DNA of 64,000 bases from positions 62,001-126,000 of the forward strand of contig JALFSN010000006.1 in the NCBI GenBank assembly GCA_022778805.1, read 5' to 3'. A program made the position numbers and the translations under genes. The DNA comes from Arcanobacterium sp. (lineage in GTDB: Bacteria; Actinomycetota; Actinomycetes; Actinomycetales; Actinomycetaceae). The notes under the pieces were generated by a model. That model did not search any database. It saw only the letters and a program-made list of their open reading frames with translations, and was not told where the DNA came from. This document shows, one piece after another, positions 7,785 through 17,109 of this stretch; the stretch's first letter is position 1, and the number at the start of each line of letters is the position of its first letter.

Positions 7785-10700
7785 ATGACACACGTGAAAA
7801 AATTAGCTACCACCATTGTGGCCATCCTCGTGGCGATGCTAACGGGAGGGGTTATTTCTCCCACCGCTTCGGCAGCATCTGAGATGTCCGACGCAGATAT
7901 CAGCAACGTCGTAACGGCGGTCAGCCCTGCATATACCGCACTGACTTTTGAATCCGATCCGATTGTCAGCGTCATCGCCAACAAGAGATTTACGGAAACT
8001 GAGAAACTCAACCGGAAGACGGAAATCTTCAAAAAGACGAAGAAGCCTTTCAACGAAATCACTGAAGAGGAAGTCTTGGCATCTTTGCGTGCAGATTATC
8101 TGCAGGCATCTGGATATAAGGACGCTTTCACTGAGGTCACAGCAGATATTGCGCCGCGCCTGAGCTCCCTCATCGCAAACGATTCGCAGGTAGCTTCCCC
8201 TGGCGTCGTCAAAGACGTCCCCTATTATCAGCGCACGCTGAGTGATAACGCCGCTAAAGTACTCTTGGGTTTGACCTACGAGCAGCGCTTATATAACTTC
8301 CGCATCGGCGATGTGCTGGTACGCGATGCACTCATGCGATCTGGTTCGTTTGGAAAAGGCTTCTCCCCGCTTGATCTCGTGATTTCGCTGGGGAGCCAGA
8401 ATGGACAAGATTACGCTCTGGGCAACAATGCCAGGACCTTTACGAATCTGCTGGGAGGGAAAATCTCCGATCAGACCACGGTAGATCAGTTTCTCAGAGC
8501 GCAGGTAGGCCAGCACGCTGCAGGCACAGATGTCTCGCAGTGGTTTGTCGATACCTCGCGAGCACTCATTGAGGAAGTTCCAGGTAGCCTCACAATAGGT
8601 GGGACGCACCGCCTCTTTGAAAAACTCTCCGCTTCACCGGCGCTCAGCGCCCACATTCTTCCTTTGCTGACCTTAAAAGAACCGAGCGTCTACGTGATCT
8701 CCACGCTTGCGTCGATTGGCTATGGAATGGTGGAGACCTACGTCGATTCCCATAGCACAGACCATGAAGCAGCATTGGCCTCATTCAAGACGACACTGAA
8801 ACAACGCGCCACAGACCAAGGGGTATACCTCGACTTGTGGGCACGCCTCGTGCCAGAAAAGGCTACTCTGCTCAGCTCCTCGCGCCTGGCCGTCGATGCT
8901 TTCTCGCGGGCAGGGCAGAGCAGCGCCCAGCAGTCATGGTCACCCAAGTCTGGTGACGCCGCCGCCAGCGCCGTCAAAGATTTCTTTGGGCCACTCAATC
9001 TGTGGAACCCATTCCAGCGCGTAGGAGCGCAAGCAGATCCCAGCGGAAATATTACGTATTGGCTGTCTAAACAGCTCACGGACGAGGGAGCCTCTGCCTA
9101 CACGCACGAGATGACGCACCAGCTAGTGGCAGATATGTACCTCAACGGGCACGGGATTCGCTCAGGCTCCGCCACAGAATTGCTGCCACGCGGCCTTTAC
9201 GAAAGTTATTCGCAGACGAATGAACCCGTCTTTAATGTGAATCAGATTTACCCACGCGGACACGGCGATTACATGAATAATTCTCCTGAGCGTTTCCGCA
9301 GCGCAGCAGATCTTCGCAGCTACATGAAGAATTTGCTGGATGTGGTCGATACCCTCGACTATCTGGAAGCTGATATCGTGCTCAGCAAGGATGCGCAGGC
9401 CAAGCAAAAGTGGTTTAACGTCGTAGAGCTGGCGCCAGCGACGACGCGAGAAGGAGCTGCTCACCAAGCTGCACAGTTTGGGGCAAGCGACGAGGTCTTC
9501 AAAGCATCGACGCCGCAGCAGGCAGCTTCCTGGCACAGCATCAATGATTTGATTGATGCAAACGCCGTCGTTTCCCGTTATGAGGCTATCGGCAAGGAAC
9601 ATACTGGCGTCGCTCACTTCAATGATTACTACGTCAATCCGCTCTTCTCTCCGCTGTATGGGGCACCTCTCAATGACGCCGGTATGAGCGGGGATATTCA
9701 CACCCGCCGCATCGCGTGGGAGCTTCTAGGACAATACGGATATCTAGAGGGCATGGTTCCTTATTTGTCTAATCAGTACAAGCCCGCAGGGCTGGCAGAC
9801 AAACGGCAGTTCAGCGATCAGGTGATTATTCCGAAAATCTCCGGCGGCCAGTATCAGACCGTTAGAGACTTTAGAAAAGCGTCCTATCAGGAGCGAGCAG
9901 AGAAACTTGACCAGCTCAAACCCGTGACAATCACCCTCAATGGACAAACGGTCGCAATTGACAGCGCGGGCAAGCTGCGCCAGCTGATGAGCACAGCCAT
10001 CGAGGCTGATCTGGCGGCCACCACCCCTGCCGCGAACGCTGTCGATACGGCGGTAGAAAAGCTCAAAGCAGCGGTCTACCGCGCTTACAAGGCCGACACG
10101 CACGATTTTACTGACACGATCTATCTGGCAAAACAGCTCGATGCCGAGAAGTATCAGATCTCCGGCGGAACAATCCAAAAAGACTACGCCCAGCCACTGA
10201 GCGTAGAAGAGATCGTGGCGAAGGTGTCGTCCACCGCTCCAACAGATCGGATAGTTTCCACAGTGGTTCAGACCTCTCCACTGCCAACTGCTGGTGAAAA
10301 TGTGAAGATCAGCGTCGTCGTCACGTATGCAGACACATCCAGCAGCACAGCGACAGTGCTCGTCTCTTTCAAGAACGCCGCACAGACGTTCTCGCCGCGA
10401 GCGCTCTCTCCATCCCCCTCAGTGACACAGGGCGATACCGTGCCCAATCCACGCGACTTCATTGCTGAACCACATACATTACCGGCAGATACCGCCTTTG
10501 CTTGGGAGCGAGATCATGCGGCATCTTCTGAGACTGTTGGAGCTGCCCAAGGGATTGTGCTCATCACGTATCCTGACCACAGCACCGATCAGGTGGCCGT
10601 CACGCTCGACGTCACAGCCAGGCCAGTCTACTCAGCTTCGTATCAATTCGTCGCTGACGACGGCAGTGAACTTCCCGCACAGGTGACGAGCCTGCTGCCA

Positions 10701-11624
10701 TCAGAACGCACCGGAGTGCTATCTGGCGAGAAAATTTCCCCTACTCAGCCCGCAGAAAAGAGCGTAGCCGTCGAGACGGGCACGTGGGCATTTGTACAAT
10801 ACCAACCGCAGAGTGCGCTCATCGCGGATTCTAATGTGACGTTCATTGGGACATGGCACTTTACAGCGAAGCCACAGCCAAAGCTGAAAGACGTGAGCGC
10901 TCTTGCACCTGCCTTTGACGATGAACAGTTATCCCTCACGATTCCGGTCGTTGAGGGAGTGCGCTACCGTCTTAACGGTGAGGAAAAAGCACCTGGCACG
11001 TACACAGTAGCTCCTGGAAAAGTACAGGTCAGTGCACTGGCTGCGGATGGATATGTGCTGGCAGCTGGCAGCACATCGACGTGGAACCACAGCTTCCTAC
11101 AGCCAAAGCCAGAAGACCCTCAGCCAGATACGCCTCAGCCAGGCACTTCGACGCCCCATCCAGAGAATCCCAGCGCCGGCGAATCAACTGGCGAATCAGG
11201 TGAGCATGGCACAACCACGCCGGAAGAACCGGACACTCCAGGCACGCCCGCACCAGACACGCCTCAGTCAGAGCCAAAACCAGAGGAACCCCAGCCAGAT
11301 ACGCCACATTCAAACGAGCCTGCTCCAGCAGACCCGACGGCCACCACACCCACGGGCACTGAGTCTTCTGATATCTCCACGGCCGGCACAGCCACGCAGC
11401 CCACATCGGGTGCAGCCACGCAGCCAGATGAGCTCAGCATAGTGGTGCCGCGCCACTCTAGTTCTGCGGCGGATAAACAGAAGAAGATCGTCGTTGCCGA
11501 ACTGAGCCACAGCTCGATAGCGGCCACTGGCACGCAGGGCGCATGGATGGCCGGACTGGCGCTCATGCTCTCTGTGGCGGGCGCGGCCACGCTGGAGCTA
11601 ACGCGTCGCAAGAACCGCTCGTAG
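7785..11624 (+). CDS. Secreted ZmpA/ZmpB/ZmpC-family (M26-like) zinc metallo-endopeptidase with Pro/Glu/Thr-rich stalk and C-terminal sorting-like tail
   Basis: Signal peptide ...SPTASAA; HEMTH zinc motif at 9105-9119 (ASAYTHEMTHQLVADMYLNGHG..ELLPRGLYESY); PEPQPDTPQ-type stalk; tail IAATGTQGAWMAGLALMLSVAGAATLELTRRKNRS. Confidence 0.85.
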   Translation: MTHVKKLATTIVAILVAMLTGGVISPTASAASEMSDADISNVVTAVSPAYTALTFESDPIVSVIANKRFTETEKLNRKTEIFKKTKKPFNEITEEEVLASLRADYLQASGYKDAFTEVTADIAPRLSSLIANDSQVASPGVVKDVPYYQRTLSDNAAKVLLGLTYEQRLYNFRIGDVLVRDALMRSGSFGKGFSPLDLVISLGSQNGQDYALGNNARTFTNLLGGKISDQTTVDQFLRAQVGQHAAGTDVSQWFVDTSRALIEEVPGSLTIGGTHRLFEKLSASPALSAHILPLLTLKEPSVYVISTLASIGYGMVETYVDSHSTDHEAALASFKTTLKQRATDQGVYLDLWARLVPEKATLLSSSRLAVDAFSRAGQSSAQQSWSPKSGDAAASAVKDFFGPLNLWNPFQRVGAQADPSGNITYWLSKQLTDEGASAYTHEMTHQLVADMYLNGHGIRSGSATELLPRGLYESYSQTNEPVFNVNQIYPRGHGDYMNNSPERFRSAADLRSYMKNLLDVVDTLDYLEADIVLSKDAQAKQKWFNVVELAPATTREGAAHQAAQFGASDEVFKASTPQQAASWHSINDLIDANAVVSRYEAIGKEHTGVAHFNDYYVNPLFSPLYGAPLNDAGMSGDIHTRRIAWELLGQYGYLEGMVPYLSNQYKPAGLADKRQFSDQVIIPKISGGQYQTVRDFRKASYQERAEKLDQLKPVTITLNGQTVAIDSAGKLRQLMSTAIEADLAATTPAANAVDTAVEKLKAAVYRAYKADTHDFTDTIYLAKQLDAEKYQISGGTIQKDYAQPLSVEEIVAKVSSTAPTDRIVSTVVQTSPLPTAGENVKISVVVTYADTSSSTATVLVSFKNAAQTFSPRALSPSPSVTQGDTVPNPRDFIAEPHTLPADTAFAWERDHAASSETVGAAQGIVLITYPDHSTDQVAVTLDVTARPVYSASYQFVADDGSELPAQVTSLLPSERTGVLSGEKISPTQPAEKSVAVETGTWAFVQYQPQSALIADSNVTFIGTWHFTAKPQPKLKDVSALAPAFDDEQLSLTIPVVEGVRYRLNGEEKAPGTYTVAPGKVQVSALAADGYVLAAGSTSTWNHSFLQPKPEDPQPDTPQPGTSTPHPENPSAGESTGESGEHGTTTPEEPDTPGTPAPDTPQSEPKPEEPQPDTPHSNEPAPADPTATTPTGTESSDISTAGTATQPTSGAATQPDELSIVVPRHSSSAADKQKKIVVAELSHSSIAATGTQGAWMAGLALMLSVAGAATLELTRRKNRS

Positions 11625-11723
11625 TTAGCTGCACAATCTAATCTGCATAACGCTCAGCGGCTAAAGCGAGCATAGACAGCTCTGCAAGTAATCTGCGGCT
11701 GCGGCTAACAAACGAAAGCGAAC

Positions 11724-11756
11724 ACTGCCTGCCTGCGCGGTTCGCAGGCAGGCAGT
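11724..11756. terminator. Perfect 14-bp stem-loop between convergent genes; likely bidirectional terminator
   Basis: ACTGCCTGCCTGCG-CGGTT-CGCAGGCAGGCAGT; no U-tract. Confidence 0.6.
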
Positions 11757-11769
11757 ACGCTATCCACAA

Positions 11770-13182
11770 TCACATCCACGCATCGGTGCGGATACGCAGC
11801 CACAGAGTGAGCAGGCGCGCAGCGAAAAATATTCCACAGTAGCAAACCCACAGCCACGCAAGGCCGACGCCGCCCTGCGGTGCCCACAGCCACACTGCTA
11901 CTAAAGCAGGCGTGTAGAGCGCCAGATTCACAAGCCCTGCTTTTGCCAGATACCAGCCGTCATTCGCACCGATCAGTACGCCGTCATACATATAAACTAA
12001 ACCGGCAAGCGGCTCACATACCGCGCTGATGAGCAGCGCCCAGAGAACAGCAGAGATGACGGCAGGATCAGCTGTGAAGATCCGCGGCCACCATGGGCTC
12101 ACTACCGCCGTCACGATGCCGATTGCTACTCCTACCCCAACTCCCCAGGAGGACAGCTTCTTCAACAGCGTGCGCACGCCGCGCGTATCTCCACGTCCAA
12201 GCTCGAAACCAATGAGAGCTTGCCCCGCTATAGCCAATGCATCGAGCAAATTTGACGTCAAAGACCAGGTGTTGTTTGCAATCTGCCGCCCCGCCACTGC
12301 CACCGTGCCTTGGCTCGCCGCCACCCACAAGGTGGCCATAATGACAGTATGCATCGTGGCGGTGCGAATCATCAGCGGTATTCCACTGGCACCGGCCTGC
12401 ACAATGCCGCGAAACTCCGGACGCAAAGCTACCTGCGCACGCCGCGCCCCCAGCGTCACCCGCCATACAAAAGCAAGCCCCATCGCCGCAGTCGCCACGC
12501 TCGTCCCAATTCCAGCACCAGCAATCCCCCACCCTGCTATATAAATGAAAATAGCGTTGAGAGCCACATTGGCCACCGCCCCTGCAAGCGAAATAACGAA
12601 TGGCGTGCGGGTATCAAGCTGACCACGCAAAGCTCCAGTGCCGGCCAGCACGAGCATCATGCCAATGAGACTGAAACAGCTGGTGCGTGCATATATCACT
12701 GCTTGTGCCGTCACCTGCACGGAGGCACCAAAGAAACCCATCAGCCACGGCGCGAATACAAACAACATCACAGCGAGCGCTACCCCCACGATGAGGCCAA
12801 GCCACATGCCGTCTACGCCAGCTTTTATGGCACCACGGCGATCTCCTGCGCCGAGTTTGCGCGCTGCCACTGCCGTGGTGGTATATACCAGGAAAATGCA
12901 CAATCCCACCAGCAAGACGTTGATTGAGCTGGCGAGAGTCAGCCCCGCGAGCGCCGCCGTGCTGATGTGCCCAATCATCGCTGAATCTGCCAGCACCATC
13001 AGCGGCTCAGCGAGCAAGGAACCAAGCGAGGGCACCGCCAGCGATAAAATTTGCCGGTTCAACGAGCGGCTGCGTGACTTCAACGAGCGGCCGTGCGACC
13101 ACTCCTCTGATTCACGCATCGGACGCTCCACTGCTTCACTCGCTGAGCGATCCATCAGTTCATCCCGTGAATACTCCGCCAT
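11770..13182 (-). CDS. MATE family efflux transporter (DinF-like)
   Basis: 12-TM protein, LAVPSLGSLLAEPLMVLADSAMIGHISTAALAGL..; SD GGGGAGGAC. Confidence 0.9.
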   Translation of the reverse strand: MAEYSRDELMDRSASEAVERPMRESEEWSHGRSLKSRSRSLNRQILSLAVPSLGSLLAEPLMVLADSAMIGHISTAALAGLTLASSINVLLVGLCIFLVYTTTAVAARKLGAGDRRGAIKAGVDGMWLGLIVGVALAVMLFVFAPWLMGFFGASVQVTAQAVIYARTSCFSLIGMMLVLAGTGALRGQLDTRTPFVISLAGAVANVALNAIFIYIAGWGIAGAGIGTSVATAAMGLAFVWRVTLGARRAQVALRPEFRGIVQAGASGIPLMIRTATMHTVIMATLWVAASQGTVAVAGRQIANNTWSLTSNLLDALAIAGQALIGFELGRGDTRGVRTLLKKLSSWGVGVGVAIGIVTAVVSPWWPRIFTADPAVISAVLWALLISAVCEPLAGLVYMYDGVLIGANDGWYLAKAGLVNLALYTPALVAVWLWAPQGGVGLAWLWVCYCGIFFAARLLTLWLRIRTDAWM

Positions 13183-13557
13183 AATGTCCTCCCCGTCTCA
13201 GCCCGACCTGGCAGCATCTGCTCTAGGCACCAGCTTCTCTACGCTGGCCTACTCTCTACACTGGCCCACGCTGGCATATAGCCGCGCGCTTGCTCAGCTT
13301 CTGCCGCCGCACTGCGGCGCCCACGGCCACGCCCGCTACCTCGTACGCCACGCCCGCTACCTTGCGTCTTACCGACGGATTGACAAGCTCCCACGAGCAA
13401 TAGCCGCCACTTCGCACTCCCATGCGCCGCCTTCGCACCCTCTACACAGCCGCCTCGTACGCCGTACTCTCCTCGACACCGTCACAGTACACGCCGCGGC
13501 ACCCAGAAAAATACAGCGCGGCGTCACAGGCATCAAAGAGTGGTCACAAAGCGAGAA

Positions 13558-14454
13558 TCAGCTGCGGCGCGAGCGCAGCCACGGCAAATCGAGCTGGCTC
13601 ACGAGCATCGCGCCCACGATCAGCGTGCCACCGAGCACCACGCGCGGAGTGAGCACTTCATGAATCAGAATTACTGCAAAAATGGCAGACCACACCGGCT
13701 CGCTCGTCATCACGATGGCAGCTCGGGTGGCGCTCATCCGCGCCTGTGCCCAAGTCTGCAACAACAGTGAACCGATACCGCTGAAAATCGCCATATAGGC
13801 AATCGCCGCCCAATCGCGCATAATCAGATCACCGTGCGGGAACCCCACTCCTCCAGGCAACGCGGCCAGCATCGAGAGAACGCCCAGCACGATCATCTGC
13901 ACCGCTGTGAGGGCAACGGGATCCGCGCGTTTGACGAAACGTTCAATCAGCACAACGTGGAGGGCATAAATTGCGGCCGAGAAAAGCACGAGCGTCTCTC
14001 CCAGGCCGATAGATAGACCATTGAGACTCATCGTGGCAAGCCCGATCGTAGCCAGGATAACGGCAAACCACAGCTTCGGATTCTGGCGCACGTGGAAGAG
14101 AAGATAGGCCACCACTGGCGTGAGTACGACGTACATACCCGTGAGAAAACCAGTGACTGACGCCGATGTAAACTGCAGGGCGAGGGTTTGCAACTCTTGC
14201 CCTGCGGTGTAGAGCGCTCCGAGGATTGCGCCGTATATCCACACTATTCGTCCAGCTTTACGCAGGCGCGGCCAGAAAATAATGGCTGCCACGATTCCAG
14301 CCATGCAAAAACGGATGCCGAGAAAATCAAACACATCAACGCGAGTGAGCAGGTCTTTCTGCATCGCAAATGTCGATCCCCACATTCCGGTAGCTCCGAG
14401 CAATGCGAGCACCGGCAAAAACCTCTGGCGATGGCGGTCTAACTGGCTAAACAC
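13558..14454 (-). CDS. EamA/DMT family transporter
   Basis: Two EamA-like halves: GATGMWGSTFAMQKDLL..., SEPVWSAIFAVILIHEVLTPRVVLGGTLIV. Confidence 0.88.
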   Translation of the reverse strand: MFSQLDRHRQRFLPVLALLGATGMWGSTFAMQKDLLTRVDVFDFLGIRFCMAGIVAAIIFWPRLRKAGRIVWIYGAILGALYTAGQELQTLALQFTSASVTGFLTGMYVVLTPVVAYLLFHVRQNPKLWFAVILATIGLATMSLNGLSIGLGETLVLFSAAIYALHVVLIERFVKRADPVALTAVQMIVLGVLSMLAALPGGVGFPHGDLIMRDWAAIAYMAIFSGIGSLLLQTWAQARMSATRAAIVMTSEPVWSAIFAVILIHEVLTPRVVLGGTLIVGAMLVSQLDLPWLRSRRS

Positions 14455-14724
14455 GTTTCACCACGCTTCTCATCCACTCTCCTTGACTGCACTCTGCTGT
14501 ACTCTCCCTGACTGCAAATCCTGAGCGTACCCCATGATCTGATGCGCGCATAATCATCTGATTATCTGGCAAAATGACGGCTACTTCAAACGGTGATGAC
14601 GAGCGAATAACGGCAGCATAGTGGCGGCTTCGGGCACGGAACGGCGCGTTTCAGGCGGTGACGACGTACAGACTTCAGGTGGGGTTTGTCGGCATCTCTA
14701 CACGTCATCTACTAGACTGGCCTC

Positions 14725-17109
14725 ATGGCAACTTCGACTTCACCCACGCACTCTATATCAACTACAGATACTCCCACAGGTTCTGCGCGCGTCGCGCACT
14801 CCACGGCTCGTTCAAAGACGTCCACACAGACTTCTTCCCGAACTGCTGCCCACCCAAAAAAGTCGGCAAAAACGACGGCTCACACAACCGCCGCGCAGTC
14901 ATCTGGATTATCCACTGCCGCAGCAAGCTCGTCCACAGTTAAAAAGGCGCCAACATCATCGCGCAGCTCGAAAAAGCCAGCATCTTCCACCGCACACGCC
15001 TCATCATCCACCACTCGCGGCAGAAGTCACTCAACCGCAGCCGGCGCAAGCGCGCCGTCACTGACGCCTCCGCCTGCTCCAATACCGCCGTTGCCTGCCC
15101 CTTTCTCCACTATTACCCGCATCCCGATTGTGGATGTGACGCCAGTCGTAGAAAATGGCGCGTGGCCAGCAAAGGCTGTGGAGCGTGAGTCATTCCCCGT
15201 ACAGGCGACAATTTTCCGCGAGGGGCACGATCTCTTCGGCGCCGAATGTGTGCTCTTTGATCCGCACGGCCATGAGGTGCAAACCTGCCCTATGGTAGAC
15301 GTCCGCCCTGGAGAGTTCCGCTTTGAAGGGTGGCTCACGCCGCAGACGACCGGTGATTACACCTTTGCTGTACGCGCTTGGAGTGATCCCATCGCCACGT
15401 GGACGCACAATGCGAGCATCAAGATCGACAACGATCAGGATATCGACCTCGTCTTTCGAGAGGGCGTCATTCTCTTCAAACGGGCACTGGCTCAGATGAA
15501 ACGCGGTTCGGACGCTCGCGCCACACTGCGCGACGCTATCGCCGTCATGAATCGTAAACGTATGAGCGCAAAAGTGCGCCTGGAAGCGGCCACCTCCCCT
15601 GAGGTGACTGCCGCGCTCGCCCAGTATCCGCTGCGGGATTTTCCCAGCGAATCCGCCCATTTCAAAGTGCGCGTAGAGCGTGAAGCCGCCCTCGTCGGCG
15701 CCTGGTATGAGATGTTTCCGCGCACAGCTGGCGCACATTTCGACGCCGAGCATAGCCGCTGGATCTCTGGCACATTCGCCAGCGCTGAAAAGGATCTGGA
15801 ACGGATTGCCGGCATGGGGTTCACCGTCATCTACCTCACCCCCATTCACCCTATCGGCACGACGGCGCGCAAGGGGCGCAACAACTCGCTTACGGCGCTG
15901 CCCGACGATCCTGGATCGCCCTACGCTATCGGCTCGGCAGAGGGCGGGCACGACGCTATTCATCCCGATTTAGGCACGTTCGCAGATTTTGATCACTTTG
16001 TGGCTCGCGCCCACGAACTCGGCATGGAAGTGGCTCTCGACATCGCCTTGCAGTGCTCGCCTGACCACCCGTGGGTCACGCAGCATCCACAGTGGTTCAC
16101 TCAGCGCGCCGACGGTTCTATCGCCTACGCCGAAAATCCACCGAAGAAGTATCAAGACATTTATCCGCTCAATTTCGACAACGATCCCGAGGGAATCTAC
16201 CAAGAGGTCAAGCGCATCTTAGAGCTCTGGCTGAGCCACGGCGTCACGATGTTTCGCGTGGATAATCCACATACCAAACCGCTCTCGTACTGGCAGCGTC
16301 TTTTTGACGAATTCCACGCCATCCATCCTGACGTGGTGTTTTTAGGAGAGGCGCACACGAATCCCCCCATGATGCAGACGCTTGCCAAGGTGGGCTTCCA
16401 GCAGAGCTACACTTATTTCCCCTGGCGCACTGAAAAGAAAGAGCTAGAAGATTATCTCTGGGAAGTGGCGCGCGTCTCCGATTCGCATTTCCGCCCGTGT
16501 TTCTGGCCTACGACGCATGACGTGCTCACGCCGTTTATGCAGCGTGGAGGAGTGCCTGCCTTTGCCATTCGGGCGGTACTCGCCGCCACAGGTTCTCCGA
16601 GCTGGGGGATTTACTCCGGCTATGAACTGGCCGAAAACATCGCCCGTCCAGGCTCAGAAGAGCAGATTGACAACGAGAAGTACGAATATAAAGAGCGCAA
16701 TTATGAGGCGGCTCAGGCTAACGGCATCGCCCAGCTGCTCGGCACGCTCAATGAGATTCGCTCTCGCCACCTCGCCCTGCGGCGCCTGCGCGATCTGCGC
16801 ATTCATCCAACAAGCTCCGATAAAATCATCTGTTTCTCGAAAGTTTCTCACCCTGAAGAGTCTTCGGACGGCCAGCGAGATATGGTGATCGTCGTGGTGA
16901 ATATGGATCCCTACGCTTCCCGAGATGCCACAATCAATCTCGATCTCTCGCACTTTGGGGCACATCCGCGTTGGGATGATGGGCCGGTGCTGGAAGTGTA
17001 CGACGAGATGAGCGGTGCTACGTTTGAGTGGAATCAGCATCCCTACGTGCGCCTTGACCCTCACGGTGCCGTGGCGCATATCCTCAGTGTGAAGGTGATT
17101 AATCAGTGA
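14725..17109 (+). CDS. glgE: Alpha-1,4-glucan:maltose-1-phosphate maltosyltransferase GlgE, with about 125-aa Ser/Thr-rich N-terminal extension
   Basis: RIPIVDVTPVVENGAWPAKAVERESFPVQATIFREGHD; GH13 motifs ITVIYLTPIHPIG-type, GVTMFRVDNPHTKP, VVFLGEAHTNP. Confidence 0.93.
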   Translation: MATSTSPTHSISTTDTPTGSARVAHSTARSKTSTQTSSRTAAHPKKSAKTTAHTTAAQSSGLSTAAASSSTVKKAPTSSRSSKKPASSTAHASSSTTRGRSHSTAAGASAPSLTPPPAPIPPLPAPFSTITRIPIVDVTPVVENGAWPAKAVERESFPVQATIFREGHDLFGAECVLFDPHGHEVQTCPMVDVRPGEFRFEGWLTPQTTGDYTFAVRAWSDPIATWTHNASIKIDNDQDIDLVFREGVILFKRALAQMKRGSDARATLRDAIAVMNRKRMSAKVRLEAATSPEVTAALAQYPLRDFPSESAHFKVRVEREAALVGAWYEMFPRTAGAHFDAEHSRWISGTFASAEKDLERIAGMGFTVIYLTPIHPIGTTARKGRNNSLTALPDDPGSPYAIGSAEGGHDAIHPDLGTFADFDHFVARAHELGMEVALDIALQCSPDHPWVTQHPQWFTQRADGSIAYAENPPKKYQDIYPLNFDNDPEGIYQEVKRILELWLSHGVTMFRVDNPHTKPLSYWQRLFDEFHAIHPDVVFLGEAHTNPPMMQTLAKVGFQQSYTYFPWRTEKKELEDYLWEVARVSDSHFRPCFWPTTHDVLTPFMQRGGVPAFAIRAVLAATGSPSWGIYSGYELAENIARPGSEEQIDNEKYEYKERNYEAAQANGIAQLLGTLNEIRSRHLALRRLRDLRIHPTSSDKIICFSKVSHPEESSDGQRDMVIVVVNMDPYASRDATINLDLSHFGAHPRWDDGPVLEVYDEMSGATFEWNQHPYVRLDPHGAVAHILSVKVINQ

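Noticed and set aside
13185-13557. Possible small genes in the GC-rich MATE-EamA spacer
   Set aside because: Candidate frames are low-complexity, overlap each other on both strands and contain short direct repeats; no RBS/domain support.
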